Positions 17,849 to 26,703 are shown, counted from the stretch's first letter. The stretch is 64,000 nt of DNA from an uncultured Phascolarctobacterium sp. (GCA_900545025.1 UQXH01000005.1:40289-104288); one strand, 5' to 3'. Numbers and translations are program-made. Notes: generated from the letters alone by a model not told the origin.

Positions 17849-18622
17849 TTATCTTCCCACCTTATCCATTTCTTCTATACTAATCTTGGGATTAACATAC
17901 CTGGTCTTGCTGTTTACTTTCTTGCGTCCGACACGGATAGCGCTTTGCGGACACCAGTGCAGGCAGCCAAGACAGGTAGCACAACGCCGGCCCAGAATCG
18001 GTCTGCCATCCTGCATGGAGATATTGCCTGTAGGACAGATACGCTCACAGATACCGCAGCCCACGCATTTTGTTGCATCCACCTGCAGCTTATCTATCTG
18101 CAGCACGCTGCGCATAAAGGCCCAGCCCAGGGCCGTGCCGCCATGCTCCCACAGGAAAGCGCCCTGGCAGCGCTCCGTAGTCTGCACACGTTCAGATAGC
18201 TGTTTCTGTACAGCCGTCAGTTTAGGCTCTGCCGCAGTCAGCATCCTGCTGCGGACAAATTCCGGCACCGCAAAAAAATTGTCCGGCATAACAATATCCT
18301 GGGCATAGTCCAGTTTTATCCCTTGCTCATTCAATAACTCCCGCAGCTGCTTTAAAGCAAAACCGGCATTAGCGCCCATAGTAACCAAGGAAAAACAATA
18401 CTCCGGTGCAGCCTGTAGCTGCTTAAGGAACTCCACCGCAAACGGCGGCAGGGCAAAACAATATACGGGGCAGACGATGCCCACGATGTCATCCTGCACC
18501 TTATAAGGTCTGCGCAGATAATCGTCCATCTTTTCCACGCGACAGTCCGTAAATACATCCCGCGCTTTTTGCGCTGCATACAGGCTATTGCCCGTACCGC
18601 TTAAATAAAATATAACAGCCAT
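17849..18622 (-). CDS. Flavodoxin-ferredoxin fusion protein (EFR1 family)
   Basis: A 257-residue protein: an N-terminal flavodoxin-like domain (FYLSGTGNS FMN loop, residues 4-12) and a C-terminal two-[4Fe-4S] ferredoxin domain (CVGCGICERICP near 186 and CATCLGCLHWCP near 212). EFR1-type proteins are cytoplasmic electron carriers. It is the first gene of the run that includes the two GlcD-type dehydrogenases, so it is a likely electron acceptor for them; this is inference from position. Confidence 0.88.
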   Translation of the reverse strand: MAVIFYLSGTGNSLYAAQKARDVFTDCRVEKMDDYLRRPYKVQDDIVGIVCPVYCFALPPFAVEFLKQLQAAPEYCFSLVTMGANAGFALKQLRELLNEQGIKLDYAQDIVMPDNFFAVPEFVRSRMLTAAEPKLTAVQKQLSERVQTTERCQGAFLWEHGGTALGWAFMRSVLQIDKLQVDATKCVGCGICERICPTGNISMQDGRPILGRRCATCLGCLHWCPQSAIRVGRKKVNSKTRYVNPKISIEEMDKVGR

Positions 18623-18694
18623 AGCATTCTCCCGTTATAAAAAATCCTTCCTAATTATAATACAAAAAACGGCGTTTGTCTTGCCGGACTATGT

Positions 18695-18721
18695 AAAAAA
18701 GCAGCGCACAAGGCGCTGCTT
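18695..18721 (-). terminator. Intrinsic terminator after fadL-like gene
   Basis: Nine-bp stem AAGCAGCGC/GCGCTGCTT, followed by six T on the minus strand. The rest of 18623-18821 is AT-rich with no gene. Confidence 0.9.
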
Positions 18722-18821
18722 AGTAAAAACTGTATTATATTTTACATTTAAACTCTGACTGACCACAAATACATACTGCTGTTACATTAGCAAAGATATG
18801 ATTTATCCTTATGCTGCTCGC

Positions 18822-20069
18822 TTAAAAATTACGCTGATAGCTGATGCCAAAAATCTTGGCATAGTTATCATAGGTATGAGCACTGCTGTAGCCGTCAGTC
18901 TGATGTCCGGCAAAATCCAAACCACCGATATCCATCCAGCCTAAAGTCATGGCAAGAGTTTGATCCTTGTCGTGGTATTGCGCACCGATAGAATAGGTAC
19001 GGCGATTGCCGGTCGGCACGATAAAGTCACCGCCGTCATAGGGAATAGAAGATTCGTCATAAGCAAAGCCCGCCATCACACTGTATTTATCGCTGAGCTT
19101 ATGCTCTACGCCGATAGCATAACGCCAGCCGTCCGACCAGTTTTTAGGAGACTCTGATTTATCACTTCCAGGAATACCTGGAATAATCGGTCCATCAAAA
19201 TAAATATTCAGTGCATCGTAGGAACTCCAGCCTGTACGAGTTGCATTTAATTCCACACGGGTTTTATCATCAAATTTATGATTGTAACCGATGCTCCAGC
19301 TGTCCGGCAATGTTACAACTCCATATGCATCTTTATAAGATGTGCCTCCCATAGCATCTGGAAAATAACCTTTGAAATCAGCTTCCATAGAATGGGTAAT
19401 CTTGCTGCGGTATACTACGCCCATTTCATTTTTATCATCAAAGGCATAATTTACTGCCGCATTCCAGCCCAGTGCATAGCTTTCACCAGATGTATGTGTC
19501 GGCCCAACAACACCAACAAGATTATTGTAAAGGTTTTTCTCTAAATCTAATCCCACGTAGTTAATGTCTGCACCTACAGCCGCGCTCCATTTCTTATCAA
19601 ATTTACGGGCGTAGGTAGGAGTAACGCTCACGCCAACCAGCTTGGAGAAAAACGCGTTAGTAGCTGCCGTAGAGCTTCTTTCAAACTCGGAAATCATCCC
19701 GAAACGGGTATAAGCGCCGATACCGAACCATTCCTTGTCATTGAGCTGCTTTACATAGTAGCCTCCCGGCACCCAAGCCGCATGCACTACATTCTGACCT
19801 GACTCGGTACTTCCGTCCTTATTCTCCAAAGTATATTTCCCATGGGGGCTGATATAGACGGCGCTCTGCTTGAAAGCCTCTCCCTCTACCTTGGTGATAG
19901 AAGCCGGATTGTAAGCAATATTGGCTGCGTCGCCTTCCGCAAACATGCGCGCGCCACCCATGGCCACGCCTTCCGCACTCCATTCGTTAATGGCAAAGCC
20001 CTCTGCGCCTGCCGTCTGGGGCAGCAAAAGTACTGCCGCCGCACTTAAAGCAAGTATCTGTTTTTTCAT
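18822..20069 (-). CDS. FadL/OmpP1/TodX-family outer membrane transporter
   Basis: A 415-residue outer-membrane beta-barrel with a cleavable signal peptide (MKKQILALSAAAVLLL...AGA, cut near residue 21). The mature start EGFAINEWSAEGVAMGGARM matches the FadL hatch region, which includes the family-conserved residues of the N-terminal plug, and the protein ends in phenylalanine as expected for Bam recognition. It transports long-chain fatty acids or other hydrophobics. The ATG at 20069 follows AAAGGATG; the ORF's upstream extension has no signal peptide. Its presence shows that the organism has an outer membrane. Confidence 0.92.
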   Translation of the reverse strand: MKKQILALSAAAVLLLPQTAGAEGFAINEWSAEGVAMGGARMFAEGDAANIAYNPASITKVEGEAFKQSAVYISPHGKYTLENKDGSTESGQNVVHAAWVPGGYYVKQLNDKEWFGIGAYTRFGMISEFERSSTAATNAFFSKLVGVSVTPTYARKFDKKWSAAVGADINYVGLDLEKNLYNNLVGVVGPTHTSGESYALGWNAAVNYAFDDKNEMGVVYRSKITHSMEADFKGYFPDAMGGTSYKDAYGVVTLPDSWSIGYNHKFDDKTRVELNATRTGWSSYDALNIYFDGPIIPGIPGSDKSESPKNWSDGWRYAIGVEHKLSDKYSVMAGFAYDESSIPYDGGDFIVPTGNRRTYSIGAQYHDKDQTLAMTLGWMDIGGLDFAGHQTDGYSSAHTYDNYAKIFGISYQRNF

Positions 20070-20168
20070 GTATTTACATCCTTTCAGTGGGATATGTTTC
20101 AATATTGTATATTTTATCAGTTTTTTGAATTTTTCAAACAAAATCTTTTAATCATCTGTTTAATCACT

Positions 20169-20195
20169 AAAAAAGGACTGCTACAGCAGTCCTTT
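20169..20195 (-). terminator. Intrinsic terminator after 20199-20924 gene
   Basis: Ten-bp stem AAAGGACTGC/GCAGTCCTTT with a four-base loop and T runs on both sides; it may serve both strands. Confidence 0.9.
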
Positions 20196-20198
20196 TTC

Positions 20199-20924
20199 TC
20201 AGCGTTTCAGCACTGCTGGCGGCAGTTCTTCCCACGGCGCATATTTAATTTTTGTGCAGGCAAGATATTTCTTATAACGAGCCTCGTCCTCCTGCTCGGC
20301 AGCAGCTGCGGCAATGTCTGCTTTTCCCTGTTCATTGAGCGGATAATGCTGCAAAGCTTCAGCTAAGAGTTCCGCTGCCTCTTTAAAATTACCGGCAGCA
20401 GCAGCATTCTCGGCCAGAAATTTACCGGCAAAATAACGGTACGGATTAACGCCGCCGTTATCTTTCTCTGCTTCCAGCATTTCTCTTGCTTCCTGCTCCG
20501 CTTTATCGCCCTGCTCACTTTCACGCATAATTTCCAGACGACGGCACCAGATATCGCCTCTGGCTACGCCATGAAAGGGATGCTGAAAGCGGCGGCAGTA
20601 ACGATACGCCCTGTCCAGATAAATCAGCGGCGCATGAGATGTATGAGTCAGCTTCCAGACAATTTCTGCCACATCACGCAGGCACAGTACCATGTGCTCC
20701 ACATCACTGAGGCCATATTCAGGAACGTTCTCTTCGTCCGGCTTTTCTTTAATAACCGTACTCAGCACTACCATAGCGCCCTCAATATCGTCCAGCACCA
20801 GCAGCATGCGGCCTACAATACTGCGGCAGCGCCAGTCGTTCATATCACTTATCATCCCTGTCGGCACCGGCCACTGACAGGTTGCAACTTTATTGACATA
20901 TTCATTCCATTGTTCCTGTTCCAT
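20199..20924 (-). CDS. Tetratricopeptide-like protein of unknown function
   Basis: A 241-residue soluble protein, not recognised as a named family. It is helical throughout, rich in Ala, Glu, Arg and Tyr, with TPR-like helix pairs in the C-terminal half (NPYRYFAGKFLAE, GNFKEAAELLAEALQHYPL). No signal peptide or membrane segment. Ribosome site TTGGAGG, a strong promoter and its own terminator make it monocistronic. A protein-protein interaction role is plausible but unproven. Confidence 0.7.
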   Translation of the reverse strand: MEQEQWNEYVNKVATCQWPVPTGMISDMNDWRCRSIVGRMLLVLDDIEGAMVVLSTVIKEKPDEENVPEYGLSDVEHMVLCLRDVAEIVWKLTHTSHAPLIYLDRAYRYCRRFQHPFHGVARGDIWCRRLEIMRESEQGDKAEQEAREMLEAEKDNGGVNPYRYFAGKFLAENAAAAGNFKEAAELLAEALQHYPLNEQGKADIAAAAAEQEDEARYKKYLACTKIKYAPWEELPPAVLKR

Positions 20925-20962
20925 AGTTTTCCTCCAACTAATTGATAATTATTACTAATTGA

Positions 20963-20991
20963 AGTATAGCATCATCCTATCAGTTAGTCAA
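20963..20991 (-). promoter_or_regulatory. Strong sigma-A-type promoter of the TPR-like gene, with direct repeats downstream
   Basis: TTGACT (20986-20991) and TATACT (20963-20968) on the minus strand with a 17-base spacer. Directly downstream, around the expected start of transcription, the nine-base sequence ACTAATTGA (plus-strand sense) occurs twice at 20937-20945 and 20954-20962, 17 bases apart, a possible operator. Confidence 0.75.
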
Positions 20992-20997
20992 GAAAAC

Positions 20998-21029
20998 AAA
21001 AACCTGCCCGTAAAATCTACGGGCAGGTT
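20998..21029 (-). terminator. Intrinsic terminator after cytosine deaminase gene
   Basis: Perfect 12-bp stem AACCTGCCCGTA with TACGGGCAGGTT, five-base loop, T-rich tail on the minus strand. Confidence 0.92.
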
Positions 21030-21042
21030 GCTTATGCTGTAA

Positions 21043-22323
21043 TCAGTCCTGCATGTACAGGCCGCTGAGCAGTTTGTTGTCAGTAGTGATAACTTCCGGA
21101 GCTCTTTGGAAGAGGTATTTACCGTTGCGTACGGAGCAGGCAACAGAAACACGGTTGCAGACAGCTTCAAATTCGCCTTTAGCATTAAGTACGATAAAGT
21201 TAGCCGGTTTGCCTTCTTCAATACCGTATTTATCCAGAATATTCATGGTGCGGGCGCCGTTAACCGTAATCAGGTCAAGAGAATTGCTGATTTCTTCAAT
21301 GGACATCATTTGAGCAATATGAATACCTGCATCCAGGATGTTCATCATATTGCCATTGCCTACAGGATACCAGGGATCGCTCATGGAGTCCTGCGCAAAG
21401 CATACGTTGATGCCTGCTTCATTCAGTTCTTTAACCCTGGTCAGGCCGCGGCGTTTCGGATAAGCGTCAAAGCGTCCCTGCAGATGGATATTTTCAGTGG
21501 GGCAGGAAATAAAGTTAACTTTGGACAGTCCCAAAAGTTTGAACAGCTTATAGGTATAAGCATTGTTATAGGAATGCATGGCGCAGGTATGGCTGGCAGT
21601 AGCTTTTTCAGCAACACCGCTGCGCAGCGCTTCGCATGCCAGTACTTCAATAAATCTGGATTGGTCATCGTCGGTTTCGTCGCAGTGAATATCAACCATT
21701 TTATCGTATTTAACAGCCAGTTCAAAAGCTTTCTTGACGCTGGCAACGCCGTCTTCTCGGGTATATTCAAAGTGAGGAATAGCGCCAACCAGGTCTGCGC
21801 CCATTTTCAAAGCTTCTTCTACCAGTTCGTCGCCGCCGGGATAAGCATACATACCTTCCTGCGGGAAAGCGATAATCTGCAGGGTGCAGGTATCTTTAAC
21901 TTCTTCACGCAGTTCCAGCATAGCCTGCAGAGCAGTCAGCTTGGGATCGGTAACGTCAACATGGGTACGGATATGTTGTACGCCGGTAAGAATTTCCTGT
22001 TTCATAGCCTGTTTAGCGCGGTCTTTGATTTCTTCTTTAGTAAGATGACCTTTGGTCTCGCTCCAGCGCTGGATACCTTCAAATAAAGAACCGGTCTTGT
22101 TGGCTGCCGCAGGATTGAGAGCGGTAAATACATAGTCCAGATGCAGATGGGGATCGCAGTACGGCGGTACAACCAGCTTGCCTGCTATGTCTACTACTTC
22201 ATCAGCCTTAACCTGGCCGGCCAACCCCGGAGCAATCTGCTGGAACTTGCCGTCTACAATATACAGATCCTGCAGTTGGTCCTGACCTTTCAGCTTTGCA
22301 TTGGTAAATAAAATGCTGCTCAT
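21043..22323 (-). CDS. codA: Cytosine deaminase / creatinine deiminase-type amidohydrolase
   Basis: A 426-residue metal-dependent amidohydrolase closely resembling CodA, which deaminates cytosine to uracil and, in some bacteria, creatinine to N-methylhydantoin. Metal and catalytic motifs: DPHLHLDYVF (near 57), IRTHVDVT (near 118), DIHCDETDDD (near 212), ASHTCAMHSY (near 242) and FAQDSMSDPWYP (near 307). It is divergent to a truncated creatininase gene, which makes the creatinine side activity worth noting. No codB transporter is adjacent, but a damaged solute symporter is nearby. Confidence 0.88.
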   Translation of the reverse strand: MSSILFTNAKLKGQDQLQDLYIVDGKFQQIAPGLAGQVKADEVVDIAGKLVVPPYCDPHLHLDYVFTALNPAAANKTGSLFEGIQRWSETKGHLTKEEIKDRAKQAMKQEILTGVQHIRTHVDVTDPKLTALQAMLELREEVKDTCTLQIIAFPQEGMYAYPGGDELVEEALKMGADLVGAIPHFEYTREDGVASVKKAFELAVKYDKMVDIHCDETDDDQSRFIEVLACEALRSGVAEKATASHTCAMHSYNNAYTYKLFKLLGLSKVNFISCPTENIHLQGRFDAYPKRRGLTRVKELNEAGINVCFAQDSMSDPWYPVGNGNMMNILDAGIHIAQMMSIEEISNSLDLITVNGARTMNILDKYGIEEGKPANFIVLNAKGEFEAVCNRVSVACSVRNGKYLFQRAPEVITTDNKLLSGLYMQD

Positions 22324-22595
22324 GATTTTCTCTCCTTTTCGCTTATATTATTGGATATTTATCAGCTGCCGCTTCTTGGTTTGCAGCTTTGATTACCGTC
22401 ATTATAACAATGGTATCTGTGAAAAGCATTGGACAAAGAATCCAAAAAGCATCAGCTTTTTTTGTATACTTTTTGCACTAACAGGAAACCGTTTTTTTGT
22501 AGCTTTTGTACATTGTTCCCCACAGCTTTACAGGTTACAATGAAGGCACAGTAAGCTAGCAACTGCGACAAACAGAAAACTGAATCTAAACATCA

Positions 22596-23750
22596 TTAAC
22601 AAAGGAGCGATTGACCATGATTAAGATGACTGAAATGACCTGGATGGAATTCGACAAAATGATTAAAGATGAAGCTATCACCATCCTTCCGATTGGCGCC
22701 TGCGAACAACACGGTCCGCATCTGTCGCTGAGCGTTGACACCGTTAGTCAGCATTGTAGAAACTCCGAAAGCCAGCCCGGCAATAGAACCCAGCGCAGAT
22801 AAAAGCAAAGCCGCTATCCCTACCCCTCCAAGAAATTCCGGCAAATAGTTTAACAAATACATGGGCAAAGCATCAATAGGATTGATCTCTGGATGATGTA
22901 CCGACATAAACATCCCTATAACAACTGACGGTAAACCAATCGGAATTACTGTTATTGCCGCTATAATACACCCACGTTTAGCCGTTGCGGAATCTTTAGC
23001 AGAAAAAACTGCCTGTATATAACTTTGTGTAGATACAACGCCCATAATCATCGACAGCAGATTTATCAAACTATTCTGTAAGCCATGTCCAAACAAACTG
23101 AACCATTTATCATCAATAATCACACTCCTCATACCGCCAAGATGATTCATATCAACATAAGCTAATACGCCGCCTAAAAAAACAGTAATAAAAATAATTC
23201 CGATTTTAAAAATACCTGCTAAACCGGAACCGTTTAATCCACCAAAAAATATCATTGCTCCTGCAACAGTCATAATAATAAAAACAGAGAGTGAAAGATT
23301 AATACCAAATATTGAACTGATTAAATTTATTGCCGTTAAAGAACTGGCCACAATACTGAAAAAAATACCCATAGAAGCAGACACTCCTGCCAAAATTCCT
23401 GCTTTAACACCGTATTTTATTTCCATATATTGGGCGATAGTTGTTAATCCACTTTCTCGTAACGGCTTAGCATAAATGTATGCCATAATAATAAACGCAA
23501 TACCACTGCCTAATGTAAACCACCAGGCCGGCAGACCTATTTTAAATCCCAGCTGCGCAGTACCTACCGTTGCAGCCCCTCCTACTATAGTACTTATGAT
23601 ACATCCCGCAACCATCCCCATTCCGGCGTTTCTTCCGCCAACACTATATTCATCTGCAGATTTAATTTTTCCGGCTTGCAAAAAACCTGGCAATAACCCG
23701 AGCAGCATAGTTACTATCAAAAAAAAGAATTGGATCGTCGTTAAGCGCAT
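22596..23750 (-). pseudogene. Sodium:solute symporter, C-terminally truncated by rearrangement
   Basis: The first roughly 335 residues are a sodium:solute symporter (SSS family): N-terminal DEYSVGGRNAGMG sodium-site region and ten or so membrane segments. Family homology ends at the FGVSTMLTNG motif (around 22745); the rest of the frame reads antisense through a creatininase fragment and has no transporter character. SSS proteins normally run to about 480-500 residues, so the last helices are missing. The gene is more AT-rich than its neighbours. The 5' end is intact with a GGGGAG ribosome site. Confidence 0.8.
22617..22802 (+). pseudogene. Creatininase family, N-terminal fragment
   Basis: Starting after a good AAAGGAG site, the first 42 or so codons read as a creatininase (creatinine amidohydrolase/MftE superfamily) N terminus: TWMEFDK and the metal-binding motif ILPIGACEQHGPH, followed by LSVDT. 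After the VDT motif the frame enters antisense symporter sequence at about 22745 and soon stops. A whole enzyme has about 250 residues, so this is a fragment. It is divergent from the cytosine deaminase gene; 22324-22616 between them is the shared promoter region, in which I see no clear sites. Confidence 0.8.
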
Positions 23751-24032
23751 AATATCATCTCCCCGGTAAGCTTTCTTTATTTTTCCTAATTTTTACTGAA
23801 ACATATCTTCTGCATTTTATTGCGTCTAAAACCTGCCAAAAATAATCAGTACTTATAGTACTTCATAATTTAATCCTGTTCCCCTAAATAGCCATCATAT
23901 TGCAGTATCCATCTATCAATCTGGGCTATCTTGACGATATATTATTTTATTAATATGATTATAATAGGCTTAATCAACATACTTCAAATACTGTTTTTTT
24001 ATATTTTTATACTTTAAAGGTATGGTGTGTTT

Positions 24033-24935
24033 ATGAATTTACAACAAATGCGTTACTTTCTTACCGTAGCCGAAACAGGCAATATCACTGCGGCAGCCAA
24101 TCTGCTGCATATGGCGCAGCCGCCGCTCAGCCGCCAGATTAAACAACTGGAAGAAGAACTGGATACCGAGCTCTTTGACCGCAGCGGAAGACATCTCCAG
24201 CTTACCGAATCCGGCATACTGCTTGCGCACAGAGCCAGAGAAATCCTCAATCTGACTGAGCGCTCCTTACAGGAAGTCCGCAGCGTCGGCCAGGGGATCA
24301 GCGGCACCCTGTATATGGGTGCAGTTTCTACTGCCAATTATATGCTGCTGCCCAATCTAATCAAAGAATTTAACAAATTATACCCACAGGTACGTTTCCA
24401 GCTTGTTACCGAAGCCACGACCCGCATCACCGAACTGCTGGAAAAAGGTGTTCTGGAGCTTGGTATCGTCAGGATGCCTTTTAACAGCAATTTTTTTGAC
24501 AGCTATAATCTGCCGGAAGAAAAGCTGGTCGCCATCCTCAATAACGAAAACCATCCGTTGCCGCAGGAAAAAAACACTCTGTCCGTCAGCGAACTGGCAA
24601 CCTACCCTTTACTGCTGCATCAGAAATACGAAAGCCTGGTTACCAACGTTTTCCGCAAGCACCGCTGCCGCCCAAGATATTTCTGCCGCAGCAACGATAC
24701 TATCCCGCTGCTGGGCTGGACGGAGGCAGGCCTGGGGGCAGCCATCGTACCGCAGTCGGCAGCAGTATGCGAAACCCGTCCCAGACTGGCTGCCTACGAA
24801 ATAGAAGACCAAGAGCTTACCACTACGGGGGCATTGGTCTGGCTCAAAAAACGCCGCCAGTCTGCCGTTGCTGCTGCCTTCATCAATTTCTTTATTGAAT
24901 ATTTTTCCGCTTTCCAAAACACTCCTGAAAAATAA
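24033..24935 (+). CDS. LysR-family transcriptional regulator
   Basis: A 300-residue LysR regulator: N-terminal winged helix (GNITAAANLLHMAQPPLSRQI, helix-turn-helix near 18-38) and a type 2 periplasmic-binding effector domain (about 90-295). It is divergent from the truncated symporter, separated by about 280 bases (23751-24032) that would hold both promoters and a LysR binding site; no precise site is assigned. The ATG at 24033 gives the usual MNLQQMRYFL start, though a GTG at 24027 is closer to the AAAGG site. It probably once controlled symporter and creatininase genes. Confidence 0.85.
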   Translation: MNLQQMRYFLTVAETGNITAAANLLHMAQPPLSRQIKQLEEELDTELFDRSGRHLQLTESGILLAHRAREILNLTERSLQEVRSVGQGISGTLYMGAVSTANYMLLPNLIKEFNKLYPQVRFQLVTEATTRITELLEKGVLELGIVRMPFNSNFFDSYNLPEEKLVAILNNENHPLPQEKNTLSVSELATYPLLLHQKYESLVTNVFRKHRCRPRYFCRSNDTIPLLGWTEAGLGAAIVPQSAAVCETRPRLAAYEIEDQELTTTGALVWLKKRRQSAVAAAFINFFIEYFSAFQNTPEK

Positions 24936-24970
24936 AAAGGACTGCCGTCCGGCCGAAGCCATTGGCAGTC
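24932..24970 (-). terminator. Intrinsic terminator after alr
   Basis: Seven-bp GACTGCC/GGCAGTC stem with an inner GGC-TTCG-GCC hairpin, followed by CTTTTTATT on the minus strand. It overlaps the end of the convergent LysR gene. Confidence 0.8.
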
Positions 24971-24991
24971 ATAAAATAAGGGAAAGCGTAT

Positions 24992-26110
24992 TTAATTACC
25001 GCGCACATATTCACGCGGAACTCTGGGGCTGACAGCGCAGACAACCTCATAACAGATAGTATCCGTCCACTGGGCAACCAACTCCATGGGCAGTTCGCGT
25101 CCGCCGAAGACGAGTACTTCATCGCCAGTCTGGACACCGGGGATGTCGGTAATATCCAGCATGGTCTGATCCATACATACCCTGCCGATAATCGGCGCTT
25201 TCTCGCCGTTAATCAGCATATAACCTTTGTTGGAAAGTCTCCTGCTGATTCCGTCGGCATAACCAAGGGGTACTGTAGCAATAATACTGGGCCGCTGCAA
25301 AGTAAAAGTACGGCCATAGCCGATAGTTTCACCGGCGGGCAGCTCCTTGATAAAGGCCACCTTGGTCTTGACCGTCATCACCGGTTCAAAATCCTTATAA
25401 CAATCTATCATATGTGCCGGATGCAGTCCGTATAAAGTGATGCCCTGACGCACCATATCCAGCTGGTACTCCTGCAGCTCCGTCAGCGCCGCACTGTTGG
25501 CAATATGCCTGATAGGGATATGCACGCCTTCTGCTTCAATCAGCCGCAGCGCCTCCTGAAAACGGGCAAACTGGTAGGCCGCATACTCTTTGTCATCAGC
25601 ATCCGCTGTGGCAAAATGCGAGAACACACCCTCGATATATATACCCGGCAGCGATGCCGCCAGTCTGGCAAAACGTCCAGAGTCCCGCACATGCAGACCG
25701 ATACGGTGCATGCCGGTATCAATTTTCAGATGGATTTTTGCCCTGGTATGCTGACGCAGAGCCGCTTCATTAAGCGCATACAGTCTTTCTTCATCAAAGA
25801 CAGCATGACTGATATCATATCTGACAACTATATCCGCCGTTTCCGGCTGCATAGTACCTAAAATCAGGATGGGTATATCTATGCCGGCATCACGCAATTT
25901 AACTGCTTCCTGCAGCAGCGCTACCGCCAGAAAATCTGCGCCGTTACGGGCAGCTTCCTGAGCAACGCGCACCGCACCATGACCATAGGCATCAGCCTTG
26001 ACTACGGCGCACAGCCTGGTTGTCGGTTTTAAATTAGCCTTTGCCACCTGGACGTTATGGGCTACCGCGTCTAAGTTTATCTCTGCCCAGGCACCACGTT
26101 CAATATGCAC
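24992..26110 (-). CDS. alr: Alanine racemase
   Basis: A 372-residue PLP enzyme making D-alanine for peptidoglycan. The PLP lysine is in VVKADAYGHG (near residue 37); other signatures are IDTGMHRIG, NSAALTEL, RQGITLYGLHP and GRVCMDQTMLDIT with the second catalytic tyrosine in GYADGISRR. The start is best placed at the GTG at 26110, which follows GGAGG by eight bases; the ORF's nominal TTG start lies before this site. Length fits the family. Confidence 0.93.
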   Translation of the reverse strand: MHIERGAWAEINLDAVAHNVQVAKANLKPTTRLCAVVKADAYGHGAVRVAQEAARNGADFLAVALLQEAVKLRDAGIDIPILILGTMQPETADIVVRYDISHAVFDEERLYALNEAALRQHTRAKIHLKIDTGMHRIGLHVRDSGRFARLAASLPGIYIEGVFSHFATADADDKEYAAYQFARFQEALRLIEAEGVHIPIRHIANSAALTELQEYQLDMVRQGITLYGLHPAHMIDCYKDFEPVMTVKTKVAFIKELPAGETIGYGRTFTLQRPSIIATVPLGYADGISRRLSNKGYMLINGEKAPIIGRVCMDQTMLDITDIPGVQTGDEVLVFGGRELPMELVAQWTDTICYEVVCAVSPRVPREYVRGN

Positions 26111-26131
26111 AATCTTAACCTCCGCCAGCAA

Positions 26132-26168
26132 TAAAAAATAAACCGCCTACACTTTACTGCAGCGGTTT
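26132..26168 (-). terminator. Terminator after the Cys-rich small gene
   Basis: AAACCGC/GCGGTTT stem with T-rich stretches on both sides, 45 bases after the stop of the small Cys-rich gene. The loop is long (15 bases), so strength is uncertain. Confidence 0.65.
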
Positions 26169-26212
26169 TTTTCGTCTTCTCATGCTTAAGAAACCGTAGT
26201 TTTAGCATATAG

Positions 26213-26386
26213 CTATTTATCTGTTTTGTCAACGGTTTCTTTACCGCGCAGACCACACCGGGCAGCACGGCTGCAGCCACTGCAGCCGCTGCAATGCCCG
26301 CCGTCACCATACTTGCTGCCAAAATGACTGCGCAGCGCCAAAATCACGGCAGCGATAATTACCGCGCCAATAATATATTCCGCCAT
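26213..26386 (-). CDS. FeoB-associated Cys-rich membrane protein (57 aa)
   Basis: A 57-residue protein: one N-terminal membrane segment (IIGAVIIAAVILAL, residues 5-18), then HCSGCSGCSRAARC, a cysteine cluster of the CxxCxxC type, and a charged tail. This is the architecture of FeoB-associated Cys-rich proteins that accompany ferrous iron transporters. AGGAGGAG ribosome site. No feoA or feoB lies in the window, so the role in iron handling is only by family. A longer overlapping frame on the same strand is a shadow of it. Confidence 0.75.
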   Translation of the reverse strand: MAEYIIGAVIIAAVILALRSHFGSKYGDGGHCSGCSGCSRAARCGLRGKETVDKTDK

Positions 26387-26394
26387 AACTCCTC

Positions 26395-26703
26395 CTAATC
26401 GTCAAAAACAGTATTTTCTGTTTCCCAGCGTTTGAACTGGCAATAGCCCCAGGGAGCATACAGGCCGAAAGTAATCGTCGTCAGCACCATGATGATCAGC
26501 CACTGGAAAAAGAAACCGATGCCTGTTCCTTCAAAACGCAGCCTTCTGCCTTCAACATAAGTATTGCGGCAAATCCAGCGTTGCTGTGCCGAATAAGCCC
26601 ACGGAAAATACAGACCAAAAGTAATTACAGAAATAACTGTTGTCCAGATAAGCAGCCAGAAATACCCAAAGCCGCTGCCTTTAAATTGAAATTGTTTATA
26701 CAT
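26395..26703 (-). CDS. DUF898/YjgN-like small membrane protein
   Basis: A 102-residue membrane protein with two near-identical halves: FQFKGSGFGYFWLLIW...TFGLYFPWAYSAQQRW and LRFEGTGIGFFFQWLI...TFGLYAPWGYCQFKRW. The FxGxGxxxF and TxGLYxPWxxxxxxRW motifs define the DUF898 family, here as a single short duplicated unit. Each half has one or two membrane segments. Function is unknown. It may be co-transcribed with the Cys-rich gene eight bases downstream. Confidence 0.75.
   Translation of the reverse strand: MYKQFQFKGSGFGYFWLLIWTTVISVITFGLYFPWAYSAQQRWICRNTYVEGRRLRFEGTGIGFFFQWLIIMVLTTITFGLYAPWGYCQFKRWETENTVFDD

Noticed and set aside
26077..26322. An 81-codon minus-strand frame
   Set aside because: It overlaps the better-supported 57-residue Cys-rich gene and the alr start region, and lacks a ribosome site.
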